Numbered from the stretch's first letter, positions 22,560-34,528 are shown. The stretch is DNA of 64,000 bases from Ancistrus triradiatus (GCA_025084515.1 JAJAGP010000246.1:186001-250000), one strand, 5' to 3'. Notes: a model not told the origin generated them from the letters alone. Translations and numbers: made by a program.

Positions 22560-22734
22560 TTTATCATCTAAGCCACCCAAGGAGGTCGGGTCCCTTTTAG
22601 GCAGTCTTTAGAACAATTAGGGAGTTTTTCCTTGCCACCGTCACGCTAGGCTTGCACAATTTGGGACTGGCCTTAGATATTAGAAGATAATCTAATCTAA
22701 AGCGCTGTGTAAATAAATCTGACTTGACTTGACT
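22560..22734 (+). repeat. Interspersed repeat with GACTT tail
   Basis: It shares CTAAGCCACCCAAGGAGGTC, TTTTTCCTTGCCACCGTCAC and the tail AAATCTGACTTGACTTGAC with 18516-18757. Confidence 0.7.
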
Positions 22735-23470
22735 GTCTATTAAATTTTGGAACATGACTGTAAGGTCAGCTTCTGATGTTAGACAGTAAGCCCTGGCTCA
22801 GTTTTGGCATTCCAGTGCATTTTAAAGGTCTGATGGAGTTGAGGTTCTGTGTAATTCAGTCAAGTTCTTAATCAAAGTTTGCAACCCAATTCGCTATTGA
22901 CTTTAAGAAAGCTGACCGACGCGTTTCTGTGGAAGGGGTAGCGTTGGGTGCTCTTGCTGCAGGACTGTGGTGTTCCATGAGGAAACTGAGGGGAGAAAGA
23001 TTAGCTTGGGAGCGCTGTGAAGTGGTGCGACTTGGATCATGCAGTGGGGCATTTTAAGGGCCGCTGAACGTGCAATTAAGTTCAATGTGTGTGTATTTGT
23101 GCGAGCAGCGTCCATGACCATAACAAGTTCTATTATGGATTAGAACGCACGCCTGATTGCCTGGGTGTAATGACGTGTGCGCTAAATCCGCAAACGTATA
23201 TACGTAGCAGATGGTAGCCTTGGGGAAAAATTACTCATTTGATCCTCGTAAGCGCATGGTAATTCAGTCAGCGTGCCTTAAATGAACCGGAACATGGACT
23301 ACATGATGGAGAGTATTGTTATTAGTTACATGCAGTGTTCTTATCATTTTGGGGAAATGTCTTTGAGGGCTTGCAGTCACGTACCGGTACTAATGTGAGA
23401 TTATTACATAGATTAACAGGATAAACATTAAGCTATTGTAGGTCTGAACTCTCGTTAACGTAAAAATCTA
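22735..23470. other. Unannotated intronic DNA
   Basis: Nothing was recognised. Confidence 0.3.
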
Positions 23471-23725
23471 ATCAGCCAATCGCGTGGCAGAGACTCAGTG
23501 TGTTTAGGCATGTAGACAAGATCAAGGCGAGCTGCTGAATCAAACCAAGTATCAGAATGGGGAAGAAAGGTGACTTAAGTGACTTTGAACGTAGCGTGGT
23601 TGTAGGTGCTGAGTATTTCAGAAACTGCTGATCTACTGGGATTTTTACACACAGCGCCACCTCTAGGGTTTAACAGAGAATATATCCAGTGAGGGCAGTG
23701 AGCATGCAGAAGAGCATCTCTGATT
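23471..23725 (+). pseudogene. Older Tc1-like transposase relic, N-terminal part
   Basis: From ATG at 23557 the frame reads MGKKGDLSDFERSVVVGAEY, the typical start of another fish Tc1-like transposase, then shifts frame (ISETADLLGF-like DNA at 23610-23640). The last recognised piece, CATGCAGAAGAGCATCTCTG, is the MQKSIS segment of the same family, so much between them is deleted. The relic is cut by the next element at 23726. Confidence 0.75.
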
Positions 23726-23727
23726 TA

Positions 23728-24408
23728 CAGTGGGGCAAAAAAGTATTTAGTCAGCCACTGATTGTGCAAGTTCTCCTACTTAGGTGACAGAACGACTGAT
23801 TCGCGTTAAGGGAAGAATGAACGGGGCCATGTATCGTGAGATTTTAAGCCAAAACCTCCTTCCATCAGTGAGAGCATTGAAGATGGAACGTGGCTGGATC
23901 TTCCAGCATGACAATGATCCCAAACACACCGCTCGGGCAACGAAGGAGTGGCTCCGTAAAAAGCATTTCAAGGTCCTGCAGTGGCCTAGCCAGTCTCCAG
24001 ACCTCAACCCCATAGAAAATGTGTGGAGGGAGTTGATAGTCTGTGTTGCCCCAAAACATCACTGCTCTAGAGGAGATCTGCATGGAGGAATGGGCCAAAA
24101 TACCAGCTACAGTGTGTGCCAACCTGGTGAAGACTTACAGGAAACGTTTGACCTCTGTCATTGTCAACAAAGGTTATGTTACATAGTACTGAGTTGAACT
24201 TTAGTTATTGACCAAATATTTATTTTCCACCATGATTTACAATGAAATTCTTAAAAAATCCTACAATGTGATTTCCTGGATTTTTGTTTCTCATTTTGTC
24301 TCTCATAGTTGAAGTGTAGCTATGATGAAAATTACAGACCTCTCTCATCTTTCTAAGTAGGAGAACCTGCACAGTCAGTGGCTGACTACATACTTCTTTG
24401 CCCCACTG
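23728..24408 (+). mobile_element. Tc1/mariner element, internally deleted (681 bp)
   Basis: Both terminal repeats of the CAGTGGGGCAAAAAAGTATT family are present, with TA on each side (23726-23727, 24409-24410). About 870 bp are missing next to the left terminal repeat compared with the 1548 bp copy at 10860. That removes the DNA-binding domain and the first part of the catalytic domain. Confidence 0.95.
23784..24197 (+). pseudogene. Tc1 transposase, C-terminal half
   Basis: The retained open frame reads RMNGAMYREILSQNLLPS, ERGWIFQHDNDPKHTA and SQSPDLNPIENVWREL. The second Asp and the Glu of the DD34E triad are intact and this part is better preserved than in the other copy. The helix-turn-helix domain and first Asp are absent, so it is inactive, and its last codons (VLS stop) are frameshifted relative to the family. 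Confidence 0.9.
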
Positions 24409-24410
24409 TA

Positions 24411-25485
24411 TGCAGTTGGTTTTCCAGCGTCTCCTCTAAATAGCCACCCCAAAACACCCCGAAAAACATTCCTAGAGCCGGTCACGGATGGAGATAATGA
24501 ATGACACGGCACGAACCTTGCAGTGAACACAGGAAGCAAATTGGCTTTGATCCTGCCGCGATCATGCCTGTGATACCTCACATAATTTAGCAAGAGAAAC
24601 CTGCAGAGCAGGGCCAGTTACTGTCAGGGCGTCCGTATTGGACAGGTATCGACCAAAGCTCCGAGCTCTAATATCGGTACATGCGCACAATTATTAAGCC
24701 TTAGTTTAATAGCCGGGGATGCAATGGAAGAAGAGAAGCACGGGAGAAGAAAGCGAGAGGGACAGACAGGAGGTGAGACAACAAGTGACTGATGGCTCAT
24801 AAATGTTGGTGTAAGTGTGACAGAACTCAGAGCTTGTCTTCCTGTATCAGTTCCTCTACACACACGCTCGTACACGCATTATGGCGTCAGTCAGCGAGTG
24901 GGTCCGTGACAGCGACGGATCTGCTGTGGGCTTGCGGTTGCAGCAGTGTTGCTGTGACAGCAGGCAGAGACAGATGGCAACCTGTCACTCAGGAGCAGAG
25001 AGACCGAGCCGAGGATGAGAAATGAACGAGAGCTAAAGAACGGCAACAAAAGTGATGGATGAGTGAAAGGAAGCAGAAACAGGGAGTGGTACATCTGGAG
25101 TCAGGGAGCAGAAACCAGAGCACAATTAACACACACACACAGGGGCAAACACATATTAACAGTGCTCTCACACACACAGCTGCAGCTCCTGCAGCTCTCA
25201 TGCTTTGTTAGAGCACACCACTGAGGAATCCCTCTGTCTCCTCACCTGTGCCAGGAAAGCTCCAGGGCGGCAGTGGCAAAGCTGCTTCGTGTTTGGGTTA
25301 CGTCACGGCATCGAATCCAAAAACCCAAGAACAGGGCGCCAATTAAAAAATAGTACGATTCCACTTGTACATGGGTGCGGTTAGTGCCAAAATACCTCTG
25401 TAGATGGAAGATGGATGCTCAGGAGCTCTCAAAAGTTTGGCTCCACCTTGATTTGTCTTAAAGGTGGTAATGATGAAACATCTAA
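24411..25485. other. Unannotated intronic DNA
   Basis: There is a CA-rich stretch at 25120-25180. No gene was recognised. Confidence 0.3.
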
Positions 25486-25489
25486 CGTG

Positions 25490-25697
25490 CCAGCATGGTA
25501 GCCTAGCGGTTAAGGTACTGGACTGTGGACCAAAAGGTCCAGGGTTCAAATCCCACCTCTGCCAAGCTGCCAATGTTGGGTCCTTGAGCAAGGCCCTTAA
25601 TCCAAATTGTATTGTAAGATTGGATTGGATTATAAGACTGTACCAATTGTAAGTTGCTCTGGATAAGGGCGTCTGCTAAATGCTGTAAATGTAAAAG
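25490..25697 (+). mobile_element. tRNA-derived SINE with L2-type tail, near full length
   Basis: A box TAGCCTAGCGGTTAAGG and B box GGTTCAAATCC lie in a tRNA-like head. The 3' tail has the stem-loop sequence TTGCTCTGGATAAGGGCG, whose GGATA loop is typical of the UnaL2/ZfL2 type of L2 LINE that mobilises such SINEs, then TCTGCTAAATGCTGTAAATG. A small internal duplication (GGATTGGATTATAAG) is present. Confidence 0.9.
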
Positions 25698-25699
25698 CA

Positions 25700-27400
25700 T
25701 GACACTGAGCTTCAGCAGTGTACTGGGTTCGACCGACTGCGCTCTCCTAGCTGAGATGCTGCATTAGAGAGAGGGAGAGTCCTAAAACGCTTAACGTGAA
25801 CGACCCAGGGTCCCCGAAGCGCTCAGGGGATGCCAAACATCATGGAGTTCGTAAGGCTTTTTGTTGGCTTGGAGGTGCTCTGAGTTTGTCAAAATACAAT
25901 TTGCACATGTTAAGTAAAAGGATGAGAAAAGGATAAAAGGAAGCACAAGAGAAAAGGAAAATAATGATAAGTTAAGTTAATTTTTGGCATGAAATTCATG
26001 CAGTGAATCACTTTATTCGTCTGGTCTGTGTATGTGTGTTAATGTACTAAAACAATGACCTAGGAAAACCAAACGTCTCTCAATTAATACTGATCATAAA
26101 TAATCTCTACTGCTGAAATTATGAACCTGTGATCCAAATGCAAAGGAATCATTTATGCATTAAGCTTTTTTCTTACGATTTAAACCTATTATAAGTTAAA
26201 TCCTAACATATCCATCATTGTTTTGGTACATTAAACCACGTTAAGATTTTTACTTGTAATAGGTTTACATGGGAATGAAAAAGTTTGACGTAAAGCTGAT
26301 TTCTTTCTTACTAAGTTGAAATACATATAAAAAATAAAGATGTACCTTTATACCTAAACATTTGCCACATTTTTCACCAGTTAGGATTCGAAAATCGGCG
26401 AGCAGTATCGGAATCGTGACGTTCGGATGTCGTTCATTACTGTACTTTTGTGCGTTATGTAACTCAACTTTTTCTTAAAGAACATAAAGAACATAAGTCT
26501 TCTGACCTATAGGCTAAGCAGCACCTTGCAGAACAGGTCCGTGTCTCTGTTGTCTGTTGTCGGAAAAACCTAAAGGACCAGCTTTGCATTTCATTGTTAG
26601 TCACGATTCTTTTAATCTTTTCTTTGTTAGGCTACGCTAAATGATTTATAGCGACTCCCGCGCCAGCCCCTGTGAATTAGAGGTTACTATGGAAACAGTA
26701 AATAATTGTGGGATTAGGGCGAGTGCGTTGGTTTAAACCTGTGATTTACCTTGCAGGTGTTACTTGTAGCAGTTAAGTGTTTAATACAATGTGAAAGCAG
26801 AGTGACGCTGTTAGTGTGGCTCTAATTATATCGGCTACAGTTACAGATGCCTTTATACGGACAGACGTACAAATAAACTGAGCACTGTAAGGTCCAGGCG
26901 CTCGGGCGCTCGTGTTGTGCCAGCGCCTGTTGACGTGTCTATCCACACAGACGCCCGTGTGTGTCTGTGTGTACTAGGCTGTGTGCAGGCGTGTGTTTGC
27001 GTGTGTTGGTCCGTCACGCCTGCATAGTATCACCCCAATTGCCAGGTGTATTAGCTGGTATCAACAAGGGCATGGGCAGTATTTTTGGTCGTTTGTGTCT
27101 TGTTTGTGTTTATGTAATGAAATGTCACCTGCGTGTCCGTCCATCGTCTCTTGTCCTGTCTCTAAACATCGTTGCCCGCCAACACCGAGGCTGGTGGTGG
27201 AACCGTACATAAAAGTCACGGGTTGGTACATGCGAGACGTGCAAAGCATCATGTCTTGTATTTATTATGAATTAAAATTGCAAACGGTGGCAAACTGTCT
27301 CTAATTTCTGTAACTTCAATTCTCGATTTTATTTCACTCCTTATAAAATTGTATTCTCATTCATTTATTCTAGTCTGTATATTATTTTATTGTAGTTTAT
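25700..27400. other. Unannotated intronic DNA
   Basis: An AT-rich background with a GT-rich patch at 26950-27010. No gene or repeat family was recognised. Confidence 0.3.
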
Positions 27401-27404
27401 ATTT

Positions 27405-27722
27405 TTTATGTGAGCAGAAAAACTTTAATACTTTAATAATAATCCAGCAAAATAGCTCCACAATGCAGACATGTTTGCTATTATGAACCCTTGTTATTCA
27501 CTTCATATTGAACCACACGATCCTAATTCCGTCTAACTAGGACTTTTTAGCTGCATGAAATTTAATAATGCTAAAGTATGACGTCGCTCACAAAGCTTAA
27601 TGGTAATTAAGAGCGAGGGGCTTTTATTCTGCCACACCACAGCATAACGAAATAACCGTGGCGGATTTCAGGCTTAGATTAATTTATTTAAAGAAAGATT
27701 CCTGTCATTGTAAATAATTATA
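27405..27722. repeat. Interspersed repeat block C, copy 1
   Basis: It matches 30737-31075 over its full length with shared pieces such as AATAGCTCCACAMTGCAGA, GACTTTTTAGCT, CTCACAAAGCT and GGCTTTTATTCTGCYRCAC. The copies have diverged by substitutions and indels. Confidence 0.75.
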
Positions 27723-27856
27723 TTCTTCATAATATTGTATTCTCTTTATTTTATTGATTATATTTTCTTTCTTTTTTATTTTTAGCTTTATATTTTCTTT
27801 AAATATGTTCTCTCTTATTTTTTAAACTATTATTATAAAACTTATATAAATATAAT

Positions 27857-28072
27857 ACCTACGCTGCCCAAGGAGGTTGGGTACCTTTTATCTTGGTCCT
27901 CCCAAGGTTTTTCCTTATAATGTTTGGGGACTTTTTCCTTGCCACTGTCACCCTAGGCTTCCTCAGTTAAGCTTTTGGGATTAGATATTAGAAGATAAAA
28001 GTAAATTGTAAAGCTGCTTTGACACGATGCTCCACGGTAAACAAAGATATAAATCTGACTTGACTTGACTTG
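27857..28072 (+). repeat. Interspersed repeat with GACTT tail
   Basis: It shares TGCCCAAGGAGGTTGGGTAC, TTTTCCTTGCCACTGTCACC and TGACTTGACTTGACTTGG with 18516-18757 and 22560-22734. Confidence 0.7.
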
Positions 28073-28159
28073 GCATCTGAACCCAAACCTGTGTACGTAA
28101 CGGGGCAGTTCTGGGGGGGTCTAGCAGGGGCGAATGCCCTGTAACCACAGTTTTGTGCG

Positions 28160-28372
28160 CCCTCTTTTCGATTTTTGCAAACTTTCGCCGGCGACAAAAA
28201 CTCACTGATCAATCACCGTCACTTCTGCGCCTCATGAAGCAGCTCCTGTATTTTCAGTATGCCTCTCCGCTGTCAGTCTTTTCATACCCGGCACAAAATT
28301 GAGTTAAAATCTGCAGTTTTTTTCCATTTTCACGTCCCTGTTGTTCCTTCTGCTCCTCGGAAGCACCGATCC
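28160..28372. repeat. Interspersed repeat block A, copy 1
   Basis: It runs GCGCCCTCTTTTCGATTTTT to TCCCTGTTGTTCCTTCTGCT. The same block is at 30343-30555 and, 3' part only, at 47705-47870. Confidence 0.8.
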
Positions 28373-28375
28373 GGG

Positions 28376-28555
28376 ATTAGATATTAGAAGATAAAAGAAA
28401 ATTGTAAAGCTGCTTTGAGACGATGCTCCATGGTAAACAAATATATAAATCTGACTTGCCTCGAATTGGTATCTGAACCCGAACCTGTGTACGTAACGGG
28501 GCATTTCTGGGGGGTCTAGCAGGGGCCAATGCCCTGTAATCACAGTTTTGGGCTC
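28376..28555. repeat. Second copy of a local ~400 bp duplication
   Basis: It repeats 27972-28152 across the junction between the GACTT-tailed repeat and its right flank, including TGTGTACGTAACGGGGCA and GGGGTCTAGCAGGGG. The offset between copies is about 404 bp. Confidence 0.8.
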
Positions 28556-28559
28556 CCAT

Positions 28560-29990
28560 GACCCTGCTAAATAGGAGTGAATTAATTAGTGAATCCTCTT
28601 AATGGTCATAATGCACATTTAGGTACAAAGCAATTCAAATGGTCTGGATCCGCCACTGGTGCGTAGGATGAGGTCCAACATGGAGGCCAATGGATATCAG
28701 AATGGATTTGCCCGGATTAGAAAGTCTGACGTCTGACCAGCGGGTCTAAACCAGGTGTCAGCATCAGGAATACCCAGCTAGCCCTAGTGGATAACCGGTG
28801 TACAGCATTTGTTTTTCTTGTAGAGCGTTCAACCGATTGGCATTTCTAGCAGGATTCAGGTAATTAGCTCAAATTAAGGCGCACAGATGCGAAAGCCCCA
28901 TGGCGCCCGATACGGTGACGCCCAGGATGTATATAATCCTGTACGCCGAAGTCGAAATGAATGGAGGTTAATGCCGCCCGCTCTCTCTGGTCTAAAAGCT
29001 AATTTTTCGTTGTACGTGTGATTATGCCGTAATGACTTTATTTATGGTGTGTGTTTTCCTCGTCCCTCATTCGAGCCGAGAGAGGAAGATGATAGAGAAA
29101 GACGAAGGGAGGAGGAAGAAGCGACTGAAGAGCGGAGGGAGTCAGGGAATGAGGGAGATCTATATCTGATGAATATTTGAGCATTTCAAAACCCCACGGT
29201 TCGACTTCCCCACTTCTGCCCGACGCTAAATCCAAACACACACACATTAAGAGAGCAGGAAGGAGATGGGCGGGAGAATGAAGGGAACTAGAATGAAACA
29301 ACCACAGAAGAGCGCATTAACACATTTAATGACCCAGCTTAATATCGTTAACATGCTGCCATTACGTCGGACTGGGTGGCGTTTATCATGGCACATCTGG
29401 TTCGCTCTGTTCTCATTGGACCAGACCTGTTCCGAGCGGCCGCCTGTGCCAATCATCGCGCCAGGGTGCCAGCAGCTCTCCCGGAGAACTGCATATAGGA
29501 AGATCCGGCGAGTGTTACATAAACACAGAAACACACAAACACACACACAGGATGTTCCTACATATAGAGGCGAATGTAGGGCGAGGCGGGGAGGAACGGG
29601 GACAGACGCCGAGCCGGGGAGGGAGGCGACCGATGACTGGAGCGAGAAAGAAAAAGGAATGGACGAGAAAAAAGTGTGTGCTGAGTGTGAATAAGAGAAT
29701 GTGACAGGTCGCCTCTCTGATTCAGGTCAACATTCAGAACCCTAGTCTGTACGAGCAAATGGGTCTGTGTGCGAGCGAGCGTTTGGGGGTGTGTGTCTGT
29801 GCCATATGCGCCGCGTCGTTTGATGCTCGCGCTGTTTGCGCCGTGTTTGTGTGTCTGTCTCTTTCACTAACGATCTGACATAACAGAGCTTGATTGTAAC
29901 TGGGTTCTTGCTGACAGCGTGCCGAGTTTAAAGAGGCACCCCGGGATTTTCAGCCTAATCTCCATCCAGAGTTATGTTTACGCAACGATG
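28560..29990. other. Unannotated intronic DNA
   Basis: A GC-richer interval lies at 29390-29660. The open frames there overlap on both strands, and none shows recognisable homology. Confidence 0.3.
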
Positions 29991-30342
29991 ATCTCTGCTC
30001 TCGATACCGAGTTCACGATTCGATTATATTACGATTTGCAAACAAAAAAGACACTTTAAAAGAAAATACTAGAAACCGAGGTTTGAAATTGTAAACAAAA
30101 TGTTCTATTGTAGCTTCACCACACCCTAAAGAATTGAGTAGAATACAATAGAAGCCTTTTATTGTCATTATACTTGCGTACAATGAAATTTAGTGCAACA
30201 CCCTCCAAACAAAAGCATAGAAACAAAAAGTAGCAGTTACATACTTAAAAGAGTTCATTTAAGTAGATATTTACATACGAGCTCGCCCATAATGTCAGTA
30301 TCTTCCACAATAAATGTGATTGTTTTGCATTATGAAAAAGCA

Positions 30343-30765
30343 GCGCCCTCTTTTCGATTTTTGCAAACCTTCACCGGCGACAAAAACTCACTGATCAATC
30401 ACCGTCGCTTCTGCACCTCATGAAGCAGCTCCTGTATTTTCAGTCTGCCTCTCCACTGTCAGTCTTTTCATACCCGGCACAAAACTGAGTAAAAATCTGA
30501 AATTTATTCCATCTTCATGTCCCTGTTGTTCCCTCTGCTCCTCAGAAGCTCGGATCCGTCTTACTCGCTTAGAAAATGTTCAGGTTTGAGACCATGTTAA
30601 TAAAAATAATAGTAATATTATTAATAATTGATGCAGTCTACTCGAGAAAAAAGCTGTAAAAATTTGAGACAGTGAAACTCTGCGTGCTCCTTTCTCTTTT
30701 CCAAAATCAGATGTTCCCAATATCAACATTTGCATTTTCCTGTGAGCAGTAAAAGGATTACTACT
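30343..30765. repeat. Interspersed repeat blocks A and B, copy 2
   Basis: Block A is followed by block B (GAAACTCTGCGTGCTCCTTT, TTTCCAAAATCAGATG), and both recur in the same order at 47705-48140. Confidence 0.75.
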
Positions 30766-31075
30766 TTAATACTCTAATAAGGATCCAGTGAAATAGCTCC
30801 ACACTGCAGATGTTTGCTTTTATGAACGGTGCTGCTTGTTTGGCTTGAACCATCATCCTAATTTCATCTGACTAAAATAAAATCTGACTTTTTAGCTACA
30901 TGAAATGAATAAATATGCAAAAGTGTGATGTAGTTCTCGCTCACAAAGCTGAACGGTATCTTAGCAGCGCTTTTATTCTGCTGCACAGCAGCATAGAGAA
31001 ACAGCCGGGCCAGATTTCAGGCTTAACTTAATTTCTTTAAAGAAAGAATCCTGTAATTGTAATGTGATCATTCCT
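30737..31075. repeat. Interspersed repeat block C, copy 2
   Basis: It matches 27405-27722. With blocks A and B directly upstream it suggests a single longer element of at least 730 bp of which other copies are fragments. Confidence 0.75.
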
Positions 31076-31079
31076 AATT

Positions 31080-31985
31080 ATTAGATGGATGAGCTTCTGT
31101 TCTGTTCATAAAAACAAAGGAATAACGCGCCTTGAGTGAAGAGCAAGCGTGACTGAGAGACGGTATCGAATGTGTATTGCACACATCTGGCCTCAGATTA
31201 ACACTCCAGAGCACTCAAGGACAGAACTACTGATTTGTGTACGAAGTTTTGCCGTTAGAACGTTATGTAGAACGTTTCGAATAGCTTTTTCCACCACTAA
31301 CGCGGCATCAAAGTTGACATGACAGTGCTTTGCAAACGTGCCTGACGTGAGCGAAATGGTTTCTGTTCTATAAACTCTCAAAAGCTCTTCAGCTTTATTA
31401 TCATGATTAAACATCGTCAACAAACAAGCCAAAGGGAGCGGCTGATAAAAGTGAAGTGTGTTTGTTCTTCTCTTCGCATGAATCATCGTAAGGTGCTAAC
31501 ACCTGCTGTCAGGAGTTTTTAGAGCATTGTTAGAGCTGTGTACGGATGAGTGAATCACTGTCATCTCACCTGTGTGTTTAAGTGTGTGGGTTATGTGTGA
31601 TGGGTAAGGAATAAAGCTCGCTTCATGATGCAGCATAACAACGTTATACAAATATTATTCCGAGTACAAATACTCTTCAGAGCCCACTGCTTAGAAGAGC
31701 AGGTCCTGAGGACCTGGGGTCGAATCCCAAGGGTGGGTGGTACGGATGGGGAATTCTGTGATGGACGCAGTGAATTCTGGAAAGGCTTTCTGATGAGGAT
31801 CTGCTATTTCTCTATAAACTGGACAGCCTGGACGGCTTTATTTTAATTACACCGCAGCAGATAACCAACAGATACAACAGTCGCTCTGTATTAAAGAACA
31901 GCGTGTTGTTAATTTTAATCCATTATGCTTGCAGTGAGTGCTGGGGAAATCTCGTACTGCTTTCACTAAGCTTTCTGCAACTCGA
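31080..31985. other. Unannotated intronic DNA
   Basis: A tRNA-like GGTCGAATCCCA at 31720 is the only hint of an element. Confidence 0.3.
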
Positions 31986-32149
31986 CGGAAATGGCTGATG
32001 AGTAAACAAACCGTGAAGATGTGGCACTAGAGAAATTGTTCAGGCTCCTGCAGATGGCGTTGCACGAGGATGATAGGACTATAAATGCCTGTGGGGTTTC
32101 TACAGGAAATTCTGGTCAGAAACGTGTCCGAAACTGACGGGCAAGGATT

Positions 32150-32520
32150 GCCGGCGTGAATGGAAGTGGCTTCACTTCCTGGCAAGAATTGCTTTTGGAG
32201 CAAATTTCTGCAAGAACACTCCTCAGGGAACTGCATACCATGAACATACGGAGCAGAGTGGCACGGCAGAGGTCTTTGCTCACAAAGTTGCCCATTACAG
32301 TGGGAGAAAAGACACAAAAATTGTTCTGTTCATGGCTCTAAACGTGTTCTCTGGTTACCAGATGATCCCGGTTTCTGCCTGGATGTCATGATGCTAGGCG
32401 TCGTGTTCATCGACGACCTCAGGAAGCCTTCAGCGAGGACTGAGGGGCTCCTTTGGTTGACATGACAGTACATTTGAACCACAATGCCTTCATTGAGCTG
32501 CTGGCTCGACCAGGTTTTGC
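32150..32520 (+). pseudogene. Degenerate Tc1-like transposase relic
   Basis: One frame reads ISARTLLRELHTMNIRSRVA and QRSLLTKL, like the second helix-turn-helix of Tc1 transposases. After a frame change the sequence reads GFCLDVMMLG near 32370, like the segment after the first catalytic Asp (SRFCLDVNDGR). Stops and frameshifts are frequent and no terminal repeats were found. Confidence 0.5.
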
Positions 32521-32682
32521 CTTTTGCTCATTATCCATGGCCGTAGGAACGTAACATTGATACCCATGTATTCCAAGATAATAATTCTCGCATTCACAGG
32601 GCTGCCAATGTGAGTGATTGGCATGATGAAGATTCAGGAGCAGTCACACTTCTGGACTGGCCTGTAAAAACCCAGATGTGGT

Positions 32683-32848
32683 AGCCTAGTGTTTAGGGTA
32701 CTGGACTTTGGATCAGAAGGTCCAGGGTTCAAATCCCACCTCTGCCAAGCTGCCGCTGTTGGCTCCTTGAGCAAGACTCTTAACCCACAATTGCTTGGAT
32801 TATAAGACTGCACCAATTGTAAGGACGTCTGCTAAATGCTGTAAATCC
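32683..32848 (+). mobile_element. tRNA-derived SINE with L2-type tail
   Basis: The head has TAGCCTAGTGTTTAGGGTAC and GGTTCAAATCC. In the tail the GGATA stem-loop is deleted (TTGTAAGGACGTCTGCTAAA). Confidence 0.85.
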
Positions 32849-32849
32849 T

Positions 32850-33400
32850 CTTAAATATGTGGAACTTCCTGGAACAACAAGTAAGACACCAGGGAAGGCA
32901 TCCTCAAAATCTGGCCGAACTGCACAAATCCTTGATGCAAAAGTGGCTGAACGTTGATGTTGCCTACGGAAACTTGTGCAGAGTCACGCCTGTTATTCGT
33001 GCTTGTCGAGGTATTACATGCTATTAGATACGTGATTATTTTTCGTCCGGTGATCTTAGCTTCACGTGAGTTCACCTAATACCAGTGTTACAACATAAAA
33101 AGTTACTTTTACAGACTGTCAAATGTAGCCTTCTAGTTTTCCATACTATCTGACACTGGCTTAACACTTCTGAACACCCTGTATATACTGTAGATTTGAG
33201 TCTACAGCTTTGTTCTGGTCTTTTTCCAACACCGAAAAAAGCTAAAATGATGTCTTCCGTATCCGGAAATGCGGCGCAGATGTGCTGCGTGGACTAGACT
33301 GAAAATCTGGAGTAGTCCTTAAACTTTGATTCAGAGTGAACCTGTAGAAAGGGACACAATCTCATTAGGCCCCTTTTAGTGCCCCCCTCTCTCTCTCCAC
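32850..33400. other. Unannotated intronic DNA
   Basis: Nothing was recognised up to the pyrimidine tract at 33385-33410. Confidence 0.3.
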
Positions 33401-33410
33401 GTCTTTCAGT

Positions 33411-33581
33411 GGTGAAGCCAGACAAAGCCTACATTGTTCCACATTCTTGCAAGGAACTACTTGTGGAGGGATGTGTTTCCCAGGAACAGGGGCTGGTTTA
33501 TCCAGCGTGCACCATGCCATTGACCCCCGACATCGCCTCGGAGGCCAGAATGCAAAGACATGCAAACATGACCATGATTTA
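33411..33581 (+). other. Open segment after a strong acceptor-like site, unassigned
   Basis: A pyrimidine-rich run ending TCTTTCAG (33410) precedes an open frame reading VVKPDKAYIVPHSCKELLVE and ending MTMI before TAG at 33579-33581. There is no donor before the stop, so it could only be a terminal exon. I recognise no homology and codon third positions are not strongly biased. It may be chance. Confidence 0.2.
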
Positions 33582-33584
33582 GCG

Positions 33585-34525
33585 TGCAAGATCACGCAAA
33601 CATGACCCATTAATGGGCGTGATGAAGACAGCCAGCATTGAGGACACACGCACGAGCCGTGACGCCACAACGGATCCATCACTCTCAGATACGGAGTTAA
33701 TCAGACAGATGCACGACAGTCTGACACGGCGGAGGCTATAAATCCTCTCAGCTTATAGGTTTGTTCTATAAACACACATGGACATTTTGGGTAGACGGGC
33801 CTGTAAACAGTGTGGATGTTTGCTGTGTGTGATTGTGTTCTGTGAGTGTGGGCCTGTCTGAGGTACGAGCGGGAAGCGTGCACACTTTGGACCACACACT
33901 TTGACTTTCATTAAGTCCCCTTCTTTAAGTGTTGTGTTCTAGCACGACTTTCTCTTTTGTCAATGACATTTTTTAGGACGTCTACTCAATACAAGGAAAC
34001 GTTTGTCTGGGCCTCCGTCTCTCTCTCTCTCGCTCTTTATCTCGCTTCTCGATCCTCCCACACTTTCTCTCTCACCCTTCTCCGTCCTCGTTGGCTTTTG
34101 TGTTCTGCGAGGGGGACAATGCCAAAAAGAATAATTCACTGCACGCTGTCATACGATTCCAAGATTTTAATCATCGTTAAGGACGCAAAACCCGTGTTGG
34201 CGTTTTGGGAAGTGGTGTTTGCATGAAACCGATCGCCTTGATGATATTATCAGGCTTGTAACGTAAGCGGACCGGCTTTTGCCGCTGCGATGGGTTCGAT
34301 TTGGGTTCCGCTTCAGGGCTTAGGCTTCTTGAATAACATGTAACCGTTCTACAGTCTGCAGAGATTTGGATCAACTTGCACAGATTAGTAAGCCGGTAAC
34401 ATAGCGTACATTACCCGGTGTTCCTGCTTAAAATGCCATTTAAAACGGTTTTTAATTACAGATCAGTTCGAACAATGTGCAAGCGTATCAGGTGCTTATT
34501 AAAGGAATCCACCGGCTTTATTTAG
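33585..34525. other. Unannotated intronic DNA
   Basis: A CTCTCTCTCTCGCTC patch lies at 34020-34035. No gene was recognised. Confidence 0.3.
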
Positions 34526-34528
34526 CGC

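Noticed and set aside
29266..29694. 142-codon open frame
   Set aside because: It overlaps an open frame on the other strand, ends in low-complexity Glu/Lys-rich sequence and matches nothing I recognise.
31672..31760. Possible further tRNA-derived SINE (GGTCGAATCCCA)
   Set aside because: Only a B-box-like motif is visible. The A box and any tail are too weak to support a call.
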